Below, piece by piece: positions 8,001 through 17,083 of a stretch of DNA of 36,830 nt (the first letter of the stretch is position 1; each line of letters opens with the position of its first letter). Source of the stretch: CAWACC01 sp964390695 (GTDB lineage: Bacteria > Chlamydiota > Chlamydiia > Chlamydiales > Parachlamydiaceae); assembly GCA_964390695.1 (NCBI GenBank), contig CAYMKI010000010.1, positions 1 to 36,830 on the forward strand, in the 5' to 3' direction. Both the position numbers and the translations under genes were made by a program. A model generated the notes under the pieces. That model worked only from the letters and a program-made list of their open reading frames with translations, had not been told where the DNA came from and made no database searches.

Positions 8001-11000
8001 TGCAAATCGATGCCAAACGCCTCTCGCAATTTTTCCTGAGTGTCGCTCGAAACGCTGGGATGCAAAGCCTCAGGCACAATGATGGTAGAAAGATGTTTGC
8101 CATCAGCTCTTAGATAAGCCAGCAATGGCAACAACACCTTGGACTTGCCTGATCCCATGATCAGCTCGCGAATAGCCTGGACATCTTTATTGTCTAAAAA
8201 GTCCGCTATCATCTGCACTTGTACCGGCTTCAGCAGAATGCCTTCTATAAATTCGAAAACCAAAAAGGCAGGATATCTATCTATAGAATAGCATCTTGAG
8301 GCAGTAGCTTCTGCAGCAAGGGCCTGGACTAAAGTATGGATTTTATCGATGTCCTGCTGAGGTTGGGCATACAAAGCCTTAAGCTCTGTTATTTTATTTA
8401 AAACCCTTTGAGCCTGCTGTTTTTGAGTTTGTAATTGAAGATACAAACCTAACTTTTCATAGATAGCCTTTATATCGGCGGGAAATAGCGCCGGATTGCG
8501 CTCTTTCAATCCCCGGGCATCCAGCTTGGCAAAATTGACCACCAGCTCTCCTAATTTGAAGGGCCTCTGCTGGCCGCCCCATTCTAATAACTCTTTCCTC
8601 GCTTGCCCAAAAGTGGTAACGGGCAATTTATTAGCGATAGACAAAATCTCTCTCTCAAGCAGCTGGCATGCAAAATTGTACGTGCTGTTTCCTTCAGATA
8701 GGGCCACATGCTGATAAAAAGATTCCATCTCTTGTAATGCATGGCTATTGAGATGATAGAGCGGAGTTTTAGCTTGATTTTCAAAGGCTAGGATATCCTG
8801 TTTAAGGCGCTGCACCTCTTTCTCAACTAAAGGATCATTTTGATTACGCTGATCTTTAGTCATATCCACTAAATGATCCAGAATCTGCTGCAAGGACTCA
8901 TTATCCGAGCTGCCTGCTTCAACCGGATGCCTGGGTAGAGTTGTAAACCACGCTTTGTCTGGACTTCCCACGAGCCCAATTTCTTTCAATGGGGCTACTG
9001 TTTCCAAACTGAGACCTTCTAATGCTATCTCCGGCATTTCTATTTGCTTTATTTGGACCTCTCCTCCCTCTAATTCGGTTGCGTGGGCAGCCAGATCGAG
9101 CATAGGATGGCTTTTAGCTAGTTCTTTAGCTACATCCATCACGCTCTGCCACCACCCATCAAAATTGTCCTTATTCAAATCTGCCGGCACAGGAGGAAAG
9201 GCGTATGAATGATTGAGCACTAAACTAAAGAAATAGGCTTTAAGGCTATCGTTCCGATTTTTAGCGCTGTTCTTCCAAAAAATTAACCCGGCTTTGTAAT
9301 ATGATTTCCACACCGGATCCTGCATCTCCGTCAAAACTTTATATAAAGCCACTCTTGGAGCTCTATCCAATTTCCTTTCCATGCGGGTGAGGCTGCTGAT
9401 ATTGATACTATTCTCCGAATATTCCCAAGGTGAATAGTCGTTAAAATTAAGCTGCGACAAATCATAGACCTGTTCTTTAAATGGCTTTTGAGTATATACC
9501 GGCAAGAGCTTAGATCCTTCTCGATCGCTGGGATATTCCAACTCTATTCGCCTATGAGCCACCGACAAAGAAGTCTGCTTCAAATTTCGAAGGACATATT
9601 GCTCTTCATCTAGACTCAAGCGCAACACTCGCACCGCATTGAAATGATCTAAATACATGCGATAATTTTCTGCTAAAGAAGTCTCCTCTTTTTTATCGGG
9701 TGGATAATCTCTAAAATTCTTTTCAAGCATGTAAGAGGCATAGGTTTGGATGCCTATAGCATTGCCTTCTTCATTGCCGGTGACCTTATGCATATCAGAA
9801 ATTTTTTTGAGGATATCGATTTCAGCCTGTGAATATTCACGCATTTTTTTGCCATGCCGTTTCAGCAGAGCTGCCGCTTGTTTATAGTCGTGTATCAACA
9901 AAAACACTTCCGCTAGATAAAGATTGGCTTCACGTGATTTTGAAAACAACTTTCCGTTCTTCATCACTTCAAAAACAAAATAACGCTGAGGTTTGGCAGA
10001 CTTAACTTCCATATCTATTGTATAGCGAGGTTCAAAGACTTCCTTTTTTTCGCTGGGAGATAAAAAGTGATGCAAGGGAAATAGGGCTTTTTTATTTCCA
10101 TGGTCGTCCTGCATTACCAAGTAGTGTCGATAAGCCCCTGCTTTTTTCAAAACTTCATCGAATTGAACATAAAATCCAGGAAACTGCTCAGAATACAACT
10201 TTAAGGTTTTTTTTGAGCCCGCTTTGAAACTCAAATTAAAACGAGGCAGCTCAATTTCCAACAGTTTCTGATTTTGATACCATGCATGAACATACTGAGG
10301 TTCCTCCACAACCTGCATCCATCCTTTCGATGAACCCAGTTCCATTCTAGAATTGCACTTCAGTAATTTTGATACCTTCAAGCCTCCTGCCGATTTCTCT
10401 AAATACGCTTCATACTTAGCACTATTTGTTATGGGGTCTACAAGATGCAAGACTCGCTTGGACTGATCAGGGTCGATGACTAGCCATGCATGGTACTGCC
10501 CTTCCACTAAAAAACGGCTGTACAATGGTGAGTAGGCATTGGATCTATCCTCTAATTCAAGGCTTTCGTGAGGGACATAACGATACCACCTAAGGGTTGG
10601 CTCTTCTCTCAGCTGATCGATGATCAAATCTCCCTCTTGTATCGATAAGCGGGTATCATAACCCTTTATGGGATCTTTAAAGGCATACACATTTCCCGCC
10701 AGCTGCACTCCTTTTTCCACTCCGGGAAATATTTTTTTAAACAACACATGCTCCTTCAACGTATAAGGCAACGTCACCGTGGCCCCTGGAAAAACCAATT
10801 CTCCCTTTAAGGCATAGAATTCATAATCTCCCTGGACAGAATAAAACAGCGGAAATTCACCGGGCTTGCGCTTAATCGCCCAAACGACTTCCTCAGCTTG
10901 GGGATTAATGGCTTTTAGGATATCATTCAATAGGCGTTGATTTGCCTCTCCATTTACTACCAGGGCTTTTTCAAGCTGAACGGCATGCTTATAGATATTC

Positions 11001-14000
11001 CATACACCCTCTCGTTTTAAATACTCGTTGGTCATATTCACCGGTAAGGGATGTCGATTGACAAATACAGACCCCTTCAAAGTATCGTGAATATCCTCTT
11101 CGTCTAACTCTTCTTTTAGAGATAAGGCCGCGCAGATTTCACTATATATAGCCCCCTTTTGAGTGTCATCCAAGCCTTCAAATTGCAGCAATTTTCGAAG
11201 CAGAGGCAGCTGATATTCCTCTAGTTTGACATCAGCCCCCCCAAGCTGCTTAAAATACCGGGCCATACGCGCTAAAAAGACCGTGGCAGTGATTTGATTA
11301 TCCCTTAAACACTTCGCAACACCCTCCTCGATAAATCGGATATATTTCTCGGCAAAGCCTTCCCACTTCATTGCCTTCTGGAAATAGCCAGGCTGGAAGA
11401 TCATCATTTCCAGCAACTGCCTGTAATCCGGATCAAAAAGCAACTGGGGATTTCTTTGAAATAAAGACAAAGCCGAAGGCACGCAAAGATCAGGACTCAT
11501 ATTGACATATGCCAGCTCTTGATACTCTTCTCTTTCTTTGGCATTCATCTGAGAACGATCCTTATGCCCCAATAAAAATCGTTCATTTACGGCCGAATCC
11601 CAGCTCACCATGCCGTTTATATATTTGTTTAATTTTGGGGACTTGAAAGGCGCATAATATTTTTTAAAAGTATTTTGTACGACTTTAGGTGTAGTCACAC
11701 CGGTCAATTGAAAGGTGATTTTTGAACCTTCGCGAGTCCTTTCCAAATTTAGATCTCTGCCTCTATCTAGATGGGCTATATGATATACCTGCTGACGAGT
11801 CAGAGAGTTGGCCAAAATACAGCTTTCTATGATTCCCTTAAATAACCAATCCGGAAGGTACGGCGACAGGAGCACGTGTGCATCCCTTTCGCCTTTTTTC
11901 AAGGCATTGAAATTCGGCACACTCTTCGCTACTTGCTGAATCAAATCGGGAAACATTGCCACTATTTTATCCACGAGCGATTGTCCATTATCTGTAAATG
12001 CAAAGTCATATTCCGATGCCAAATTTCCTGCTTTAAGGGAGCTTTGTTTTCCATTCAAAGGAAATTCTGTGCGATGGTTATACCAATGCGCAATCTGCAT
12101 AAATTCGGCATTCTGCTTCTCGTTGAAATAACGAAAATAAAACATAGAATGATTGCCGGCAGGATTCAAAAATCTATCAAAATCACTGCCTGAAGGCTCA
12201 ATCTCCGACCATAGCTGTTCAGGTATAAGAATCTGCGCAAGATGGCACTGGATAAATATGATCTTATATGCATTCAAAATACATTCCGGATGCACCACAT
12301 CCGACTGAGGCACTGTCCAACAGGTTTTAATGTAAAGACGTTGCAACTCAGATAAGTGCATGATCATCTGTTTGGCTTTATCAGGCTGATGGCCATAAAG
12401 ATCTTTCCAGATGTTTATATCAATGGATAAGCTGTTGATCCAAAGGTTTAGCGCCATATGGCTTTCATAATCACGCTCTTCCATCCATGCTTTTTCCACT
12501 GCAGGCAGCAGCCTTTTGAAACATTCACTATAGACATTTTGAGAAGGTGAAGACGTTTGCATTAAATGCATTTGCTCTTCCAACAGTTTCAAGAGATTCC
12601 CCAATTTTTGTGTTCCAATTTCATGAGCTCCTTCAGAATCTGCTAAAGATACAGAGGTCGAGAGCAGCCCCTGGCCTCTATTCCACACTCTATTTTCAGG
12701 GGCTTGATCCAAAGACACGAATGCCACATTCCCCTTTACCTCATCTGCAGGTACTCGATGAACTCTACTTTTATTTTGTTTGACCCATTCAAAAATAGGC
12801 TTCAGCAAAGCATGGGATTGCTTTATGTAATCTTCGCCGACAAGCCCTGCCACATACAGTTTGTCCACACTCCTAGCAACACTGCTTAAAGCCTTGTTAA
12901 TCAGACGCCAACGAGCTAATGCAGATAAACTACCATCGCTGCCTTTATTATAATTATCGATCAGAGCCTGCAGCTTGATATCTGCCTTAAAGATCTTATA
13001 ATTATTTTCACTCATCTGCGTTCTCAAATATATCATCAGAGATTTCCAGCTGCACCATCCCCCTCTTTGCAATGTCATCGGCTGCCATGATTCGTATAAA
13101 AAGGCTTCTGCTTCAGGCTCTAGCATCTCTTTCAGTGAGTGGTAAATATCTTTTCCGCTAAAATCCGTATTATAATAATTATCCACCTTGAGAAGATGAC
13201 TGAGCTCAGATAAAACTGTGCTAAATGCCGGATTTAGCAAATTGTCATGGGTAATTCCTTGCCACTCTACAACCGGATTGGCTTTGGCCTTTTTTCCGAC
13301 CACTAGCCGACTAAAGGATTCTACACCTCCACCTAAGTTATATAGACGCACGTTCACTTTGCCGTCATCCCTGGGCAAAATTTCATAGTACAGGCTATGC
13401 CCATGTGGTGCTCCTATCCACCCCCCAGGGAGCAAGAGAGGTTGCTTAAATTGAAGGGCCTCAATAATCTCCTTTTGAATTTCTTGAGGATTGCTACGAT
13501 GTCCACTATAGCGGATTGCCCTCTCGATATTTTGCATTAGGCTGGGTTGAATACCATACGGAAGAGAAGTCCTTTTACGACTTAGAAAGAAATTCTTTAC
13601 ATATTCTAGACTGACTAGATTACTTCCTCCCTGCAATTCTGATCCAGCACCGAATTCCCCGGCAAGAATATGGGCTAACAAGCTGTCCGAAATCTGAGTT
13701 GGACTAGATAGAATACCTGGCTTAATCGGATTAGCCACAGCATCTATGGGATTGGGCATATGAATACTCATCTTTGCGCAGGCTGCAGTAGACGGATCCC
13801 TAAATATCTCTTGTGCTAAAGTTAAAATGCCCACCCTCTTTTTATCTGCCAAGAGGTTCACCTCTTGCTCATTTATCAAAAGGCAAACAGTATCTTTATC
13901 CCTGTTAATTTTTATAGATCGAATCTCCGCACTAGGGGGCATATCCTCTATGATCTTATGTACTAAATCCTCTATTTTTAACTTCAATCCGGGATCGATT

Positions 14001-14095
14001 TTCGCGTTGGCTTCCTGATGACATTCCCCTACTCCAAATTGATTGTATTTAAAACTAAGATCTACAAAATTATTCATCATCGCCTCAGATATCAT
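5018..14095 (-). CDS. giant DUF3638/DUF3645-type protein: peptidase-like N-terminus and helicase-like ATPase
   Basis: An uninterrupted 3025-codon gene (numbering from 14095). The C-terminal third carries MGSGKSK (1980-1986, Walker A), LLDEAD (Walker B, DEAD at 2118-2121), DQAHTTGAD (2562-2570) and WRMRGLDKAQ (RMR at 2598-2600). The last two closely follow the DEAHTRGTD and RMRKL..GQ motifs I recall for large fungal and protist DUF3638 proteins, so this is a helicase-like P-loop ATPase of that family. Near the N-terminus, H233 (APHGHSLYY), N253 (RLYNLGGG), Q343 and C348 (QRGGWCSW) have the order of a clan-CE-like cysteine peptidase; that is inference. The middle (about 400-1900) is helical with no recognised domain. 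GAGG lies 5 nt before the ATG at 14077, so translation probably starts at residue 7. Two TATAAT-like boxes occur at 14110-14121. No signal peptide is seen; effector or cytoplasmic roles are both open. Confidence 0.85.
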   Translation of the reverse strand: MISEAMMNNFVDLSFKYNQFGVGECHQEANAKIDPGLKLKIEDLVHKIIEDMPPSAEIRSIKINRDKDTVCLLINEQEVNLLADKKRVGILTLAQEIFRDPSTAACAKMSIHMPNPIDAVANPIKPGILSSPTQISDSLLAHILAGEFGAGSELQGGSNLVSLEYVKNFFLSRKRTSLPYGIQPSLMQNIERAIRYSGHRSNPQEIQKEIIEALQFKQPLLLPGGWIGAPHGHSLYYEILPRDDGKVNVRLYNLGGGVESFSRLVVGKKAKANPVVEWQGITHDNLLNPAFSTVLSELSHLLKVDNYYNTDFSGKDIYHSLKEMLEPEAEAFLYESWQPMTLQRGGWCSWKSLMIYLRTQMSENNYKIFKADIKLQALIDNYNKGSDGSLSALARWRLINKALSSVARSVDKLYVAGLVGEDYIKQSHALLKPIFEWVKQNKSRVHRVPADEVKGNVAFVSLDQAPENRVWNRGQGLLSTSVSLADSEGAHEIGTQKLGNLLKLLEEQMHLMQTSSPSQNVYSECFKRLLPAVEKAWMEERDYESHMALNLWINSLSIDINIWKDLYGHQPDKAKQMIMHLSELQRLYIKTCWTVPQSDVVHPECILNAYKIIFIQCHLAQILIPEQLWSEIEPSGSDFDRFLNPAGNHSMFYFRYFNEKQNAEFMQIAHWYNHRTEFPLNGKQSSLKAGNLASEYDFAFTDNGQSLVDKIVAMFPDLIQQVAKSVPNFNALKKGERDAHVLLSPYLPDWLFKGIIESCILANSLTRQQVYHIAHLDRGRDLNLERTREGSKITFQLTGVTTPKVVQNTFKKYYAPFKSPKLNKYINGMVSWDSAVNERFLLGHKDRSQMNAKEREEYQELAYVNMSPDLCVPSALSLFQRNPQLLFDPDYRQLLEMMIFQPGYFQKAMKWEGFAEKYIRFIEEGVAKCLRDNQITATVFLARMARYFKQLGGADVKLEEYQLPLLRKLLQFEGLDDTQKGAIYSEICAALSLKEELDEEDIHDTLKGSVFVNRHPLPVNMTNEYLKREGVWNIYKHAVQLEKALVVNGEANQRLLNDILKAINPQAEEVVWAIKRKPGEFPLFYSVQGDYEFYALKGELVFPGATVTLPYTLKEHVLFKKIFPGVEKGVQLAGNVYAFKDPIKGYDTRLSIQEGDLIIDQLREEPTLRWYRYVPHESLELEDRSNAYSPLYSRFLVEGQYHAWLVIDPDQSKRVLHLVDPITNSAKYEAYLEKSAGGLKVSKLLKCNSRMELGSSKGWMQVVEEPQYVHAWYQNQKLLEIELPRFNLSFKAGSKKTLKLYSEQFPGFYVQFDEVLKKAGAYRHYLVMQDDHGNKKALFPLHHFLSPSEKKEVFEPRYTIDMEVKSAKPQRYFVFEVMKNGKLFSKSREANLYLAEVFLLIHDYKQAAALLKRHGKKMREYSQAEIDILKKISDMHKVTGNEEGNAIGIQTYASYMLEKNFRDYPPDKKEETSLAENYRMYLDHFNAVRVLRLSLDEEQYVLRNLKQTSLSVAHRRIELEYPSDREGSKLLPVYTQKPFKEQVYDLSQLNFNDYSPWEYSENSINISSLTRMERKLDRAPRVALYKVLTEMQDPVWKSYYKAGLIFWKNSAKNRNDSLKAYFFSLVLNHSYAFPPVPADLNKDNFDGWWQSVMDVAKELAKSHPMLDLAAHATELEGGEVQIKQIEMPEIALEGLSLETVAPLKEIGLVGSPDKAWFTTLPRHPVEAGSSDNESLQQILDHLVDMTKDQRNQNDPLVEKEVQRLKQDILAFENQAKTPLYHLNSHALQEMESFYQHVALSEGNSTYNFACQLLEREILSIANKLPVTTFGQARKELLEWGGQQRPFKLGELVVNFAKLDARGLKERNPALFPADIKAIYEKLGLYLQLQTQKQQAQRVLNKITELKALYAQPQQDIDKIHTLVQALAAEATASRCYSIDRYPAFLVFEFIEGILLKPVQVQMIADFLDNKDVQAIRELIMGSGKSKVLLPLLAYLRADGKHLSTIIVPEALHPSVSSDTQEKLREAFGIDLHTMEFHRNTEFSRENLENILAELHSIRDRKESLIITSRSIHCLMLKFIEKSIEHFTSAAKVEPMHPELRIMREILSLLSADSYPLLDEADLLLNVLHEVSFSIGQRHAPLAQDMEVIADVYRIIYTDPHIKKLARVESDPYGDVKAPLLSEDLYRTTVKPRLAEAFIEKMKKKEYHDKVLQQKVNCFFSRLKSADKGMLLDYLCRTPEKVKISQVYYDSQPQEIREILALAGEEISNLLPHSLLKSCDEKYGVDREQGGILAIPFSSANTPSRGSEFANHHITMNYTLQNYVQKGIPREILIGQMQALQENARREIIENAQEISLQKTKAWHLFCKIKGDLNIPFFNLTEAHIKMLLDEINRNTETRLNMVQQLILPLIEIYDKKISSNSHNLASFYKIIWGFTGSLWNSSSMSRKLTPMTTQGTDALTLTALCKNSYKAVRLGFSGSSKDMMSQLLKTGVDFDVLIDSGGYFKEIDNVGNARLLSSHLHKPMVFYDHRGDQAVIDPSGSKTLFAESPLKNQDALRGTFLDQAHTTGADVSQKPMAVGMVTIGMEMLCRDLLQSVWRMRGLDKAQRVEFMISKNVEILMRQVLKKREADPITFGDILGFTIYNQAKRLGKDNFKAFRAEIQDVVQQTLLEILMNPQSTLKECAQAVQELGSSWLKSSFAPADNLYGQLPIEDASEVICENIIESSVAKLKASPLTLGKVQEVQKIKDHFKGKLSRVVSTQVGNQDLTTEQQKIAEKHAELEVIASASSSNVDLGEIIENPELKQFRAVKFSPDLYPKEIRGCHSITSSDETLLSLGTFPLPVFSFKTFFVEYEDLKMYADFFEGINLSLGMLQIPDKKDIDLPEIAFFGRHRRPVRYVFIEDGQVTLMNNRESDQRLKKGNKNIYEMALGFINAKRSLSPEEFNLLVKVKFLSGESYYSSKELEFLRAWIQVCGVQEMFKFFTQYALKGQIAKTMEYQQSPLYRLFEKLTSGEGAKEAVVGKLQ

Positions 14096-14200
14096 TTAAT
14101 TAACGATCTATTATAATTATAAATCATTACAATAAAAATATTAAAATAATTGTTTAATATTAATTAAATCAAAGCAACTAACAGCAACGCAAAATAGGTA

Positions 14201-14229
14201 TTGATTTTCTCGTGTTTTCTGTGTAAAAT
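14201..14229 (+). promoter_or_regulatory. sigma70/sigma66-type promoter for the cysJ-like gene
   Basis: TTGATT (14201-14206) and TAAAAT (14224-14229) are separated by an optimal 17 nt in the AT-rich divergent intergenic region. Transcription would begin near 14236, about 20 nt before the ATG at 14257. Confidence 0.65.
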
Positions 14230-14256
14230 ATTGGATATTAATCACGCGTTAACATC

Positions 14257-15408
14257 ATGAGCGAAACAACCTACAATAAATCCCATCCTTTTTTAGCGAC
14301 TCTTAAAGAGCGCTCCTGTCTGTGCCCTGCTCATTCGGATAAAAAAACCTACCATATCGTACTAGACATAAAAGGCTCAGGCTTAAGCTATTCGGTAGGA
14401 GACAGCATCGCCATACAACCCAAACAAAACCCCAATCTCGTCGAAGCTACTTTAAAAGCTCTGCATGCTACCGGCGAAGAAATCGTCAAAGACAAACGCT
14501 CCGATCAAACCTGTACTTTTCGTGATTTTTTAACCACCAAAGCCAATATCACACAGCTGAGCCGTAAGTTCTTGAACGAAATTGCCCTCAAACAAACTCA
14601 TCCGGAAAAAAAAGCACGCTTAGATTACCTGTTTCAAGAAGATCACAAGGAAGCCCTTAAAGAATACCTTGCCAATCATCAAATTTGGGACGCCTTGGAG
14701 GAAAATCCTGAAGCCTCATTTACACCAGATGAATTCGTGGCCTTAAGCATGCCTTTGCTGCCGCGGTTTTACTCGATAGCCTCGTCTATGAAAGTTGTGG
14801 GTGAAGAAATCCATTTGACCGTCGCAGACTTAATTTATACCACCAACGCCCATCTGCGCCACGGAGTGTGCACTTATTACCTGTGTGAATGGGTCCCCAT
14901 GCATCAAGCCACAATCCCCATATACATCCAACCGCATCACGGCTTCACACTGCCTGCCGACAATAGCAGAGACCTGATCATGATTGGGCCCGGGACAGGC
15001 ATTGCCCCTTACCGAGGCTTCATGCAAGAACGCATAGCAAACAAGGCTACAGGGAAACATTGGCTGTTCTTTGGTGAACGGCACCGACACCAACACTTTT
15101 TTTACGAGGAGTATTGGTCCGAACTGGCAAGTGAAAATAAACTTAAATTAGATCTAGCCTTTTCACGTGACCAAGAGCATAAGATTTACGTCTGGCACCG
15201 CATGTTGGAAAACGCCCCCGAACTCTTCCGCTGGCTAGAAAATGGCGCCTATTTATATGTCTGTGGAGATGCGCACCGCATGGCGAAGGACGTGGAAACC
15301 GCCTTGCTACAAATTGTCAAAGAGCAGGGCCGCCTAGATGATTCCGCCGCTAAAAACTATCTAAAAAAGCTAAAATCGGAACAACGCTATCTAAGAGATG
15401 TGTACTGA
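14257..15408 (+). CDS. cysJ: CysJ-like NADPH flavoprotein reductase lacking the flavodoxin domain
   Basis: A 383-aa protein equivalent to the FAD/NADPH half of sulfite reductase flavoprotein. It has a connecting FAD-binding region (about residues 10-170), RFYSIASS (170-177, FAD), GVCTYYL (203-209, FAD pyrophosphate), GPGTGIAPYRGF (244-255, NADPH), CGDAHRMAKDV (336-346) and a C-terminal aromatic Tyr that should stack on FAD. The N-terminal FMN domain of full CysJ (about 600 aa) is absent. Chlamydiae are known to carry such a short protein annotated cysJ, and no CysI is present here, so the electron acceptor is uncertain. It has its own promoter and no evident Shine-Dalgarno. It converges on cmk. 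Confidence 0.85.
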   Translation: MSETTYNKSHPFLATLKERSCLCPAHSDKKTYHIVLDIKGSGLSYSVGDSIAIQPKQNPNLVEATLKALHATGEEIVKDKRSDQTCTFRDFLTTKANITQLSRKFLNEIALKQTHPEKKARLDYLFQEDHKEALKEYLANHQIWDALEENPEASFTPDEFVALSMPLLPRFYSIASSMKVVGEEIHLTVADLIYTTNAHLRHGVCTYYLCEWVPMHQATIPIYIQPHHGFTLPADNSRDLIMIGPGTGIAPYRGFMQERIANKATGKHWLFFGERHRHQHFFYEEYWSELASENKLKLDLAFSRDQEHKIYVWHRMLENAPELFRWLENGAYLYVCGDAHRMAKDVETALLQIVKEQGRLDDSAAKNYLKKLKSEQRYLRDVY

Positions 15409-15506
15409 GGTAATTTCAAAACTCGGAAAATGCGGGATTTTGATAGATTTTTTGAATATATTCTAAAAAGATCTAAAAGACCCCCTTTATTAGTTTTGCA
15501 ATTACC
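15409..15506. terminator. long imperfect palindrome between convergent cysJ-like gene and cmk
   Basis: GGTAATTTCAAAACT (15409-15423) and AGTTTTGCAATTACC (15492-15506) are inverted repeats matching at 14 of 15 positions. The inside continues as an imperfect stem (AGATTTTTTGAA facing TTCTAAAAAGATCT). It fills the gap between two converging genes and contains A/T runs, so a bidirectional terminator is likely; a small fold-back repeat is the alternative. Confidence 0.5.
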
Positions 15507-15514
15507 TTTACAGA

Positions 15515-16195
15515 TTATTTCTTGGTTTTTAAAGAGTCTTTGTACTCCAAAATTTTCATCACGATCTCCTGAATAGTCAATCCGGAAGTATCGATGACAT
15601 AAGCATCGCTCGCCTGCTTAAGCGGAGAAATGTCCCTGCTCATATCATAAGCATCTCTTTTATTGATTTCATCCAAAAGCTGCTCCATGGTCAAATGCTC
15701 GGTGGCATCGGGATACTTTGCCTTTAACTCCTCATATCTTCTCTTGGCCCGCACTTCGGCCTTGCCTGTGAGGAATATCTTCACCTGCGCCTCAGGAAAA
15801 ACTACCGAGCCCATGTCGCGCCCTTCAAACACAGCATTTACGCCTATCGCCATTTGGCGCTGCAAGCTTACGAGCTTCTCGCGTACTTCCTTCAGAGCTG
15901 AAACTTGCGATACCAGCGAAGTGACTTCTTCCAGGCGTATTTTATCTGTAACATCTTCTCCCTCAACAATATAGTGCTTGTCGCCATGCTTCATTTTCAC
16001 ATCAAATTCAAACGACTTTAAATACGCCTTTAACTGATCCAAATCAGAATAATCGATCTTATTTTTGATAATACCATAGGTCACACAGCGATACATGGCA
16101 CCGGTATCAAAATAGATAAATCCTATCTCTCGCGCCAATGCTTTAGCTATAGTACTTTTACCGGTCGCAATAGGTCCATCAATAGTAATAATCAT
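15515..16195 (-). CDS. cmk: cytidylate kinase
   Basis: A 226-aa (d)CMP kinase that phosphorylates CMP/dCMP with ATP in pyrimidine recycling. GPIATGKST (residues 7-15) is the P-loop. YFDTGAMYR, the FEGRDMGSVVFP segment and the R/D-rich RDxxDxSRxxSPLKQA lid region match bacterial Cmk. I chose the ATG at 16195 rather than 16213 because AGGA sits 7 nt before it and the protein then begins directly with MIITIDGP. It is the third gene of uppS-cdsA-cmk. The plsC and argS genes that follow in Chlamydia trachomatis are absent here. Confidence 0.95.
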   Translation of the reverse strand: MIITIDGPIATGKSTIAKALAREIGFIYFDTGAMYRCVTYGIIKNKIDYSDLDQLKAYLKSFEFDVKMKHGDKHYIVEGEDVTDKIRLEEVTSLVSQVSALKEVREKLVSLQRQMAIGVNAVFEGRDMGSVVFPEAQVKIFLTGKAEVRAKRRYEELKAKYPDATEHLTMEQLLDEINKRDAYDMSRDISPLKQASDAYVIDTSGLTIQEIVMKILEYKDSLKTKK

Positions 16196-16205
16196 AATGT
16201 TTTCC

Positions 16206-17081
16206 TCACACAAATAACACTTTTAAAACAATATATAAAAAAGGCGCTGTGAAAACCACAGAATCCAGTAAATCCAAAAAACCGCCTAATCCCGGCAATT
16301 GACTGCTATCTTTAACTCCCATATCTCTTTTTAACAGAGATTCGGCCAGATCCCCAAACTGTGCTAAAAAACTGATCATAGCCCCAATCCATAAACTATG
16401 CGCGACACTCATGGAGAAAGCTGCACTTGCCCCCAGATTGCCTAGACAAAGCGCAAGGCCAAAAGAGGACAACATCCCCATCAGCAACCCACCAAAAGCC
16501 CCTTCATAAGTCTTGTTGGGGCTGATATATGGAGCCAGCTTATGCCTGCCCAGCAGCTTTCCACAAAAATAGGCTCCAATATCTGTCATCTTTGTCACCA
16601 CCAGCAGATAACATAACCACCAGCGGCCATCTTGAATGCCCCCATCGAAGGGAAAAAAGAAATTGATGCACAGCAAACAACCTAAAGGAATGGTTAGATA
16701 AAACACTCCAAAAAAAGTAATCGCCAAATTTATCAGTGGAGAACTTCCAGTAACAAAAAAATACAAAAAACCTAAAACCAGAGCGCCCCCCAGGACAGCC
16801 TCTGGCAAAGCATTATGCATAGGCTGCAAATAATTTAGGTATAGGCTAAATATATACGTAAAGGTGCAGGCTATACCCAACGAGGTCAGCGGAGCATACC
16901 CATGTGCTTTCGTCAAAGAATAAAACTCCCAAAGCGCCATGCTGATAATTCCAGCGGTCAGCAAAGCAAATACGGGCTGAAACCATGTATGGCTGGAATA
17001 ATACACCACCCCAATCAAAAATAATGAAAAAAATACTCCGAACAACAAACGCTGCTTAAAATTCTGACTCAAAGCTCTCAT
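16206..17081 (-). CDS. cdsA: phosphatidate cytidylyltransferase
   Basis: A 291-aa polytopic inner-membrane enzyme making CDP-diacylglycerol from CTP and phosphatidic acid. Seven to eight hydrophobic segments are visible. The C-terminal signature SLLKRDMGVKDSSQLPGLGG, followed by FLDLLDS, matches the CdsA pattern, but Leu replaces the usual His (PGHGG) and Leu the usual Arg before the final Asp. The start is the ATG at 17081, with GGAGG 6 nt upstream inside the end of uppS; the TTG at 17087 is less likely. There are 2 bp between the uppS stop and this start, so expression is coupled. Confidence 0.93.
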   Translation of the reverse strand: MRALSQNFKQRLLFGVFFSLFLIGVVYYSSHTWFQPVFALLTAGIISMALWEFYSLTKAHGYAPLTSLGIACTFTYIFSLYLNYLQPMHNALPEAVLGGALVLGFLYFFVTGSSPLINLAITFFGVFYLTIPLGCLLCINFFFPFDGGIQDGRWWLCYLLVVTKMTDIGAYFCGKLLGRHKLAPYISPNKTYEGAFGGLLMGMLSSFGLALCLGNLGASAAFSMSVAHSLWIGAMISFLAQFGDLAESLLKRDMGVKDSSQLPGLGGFLDLLDSVVFTAPFLYIVLKVLFV

Positions 17082-17083
17082 GT

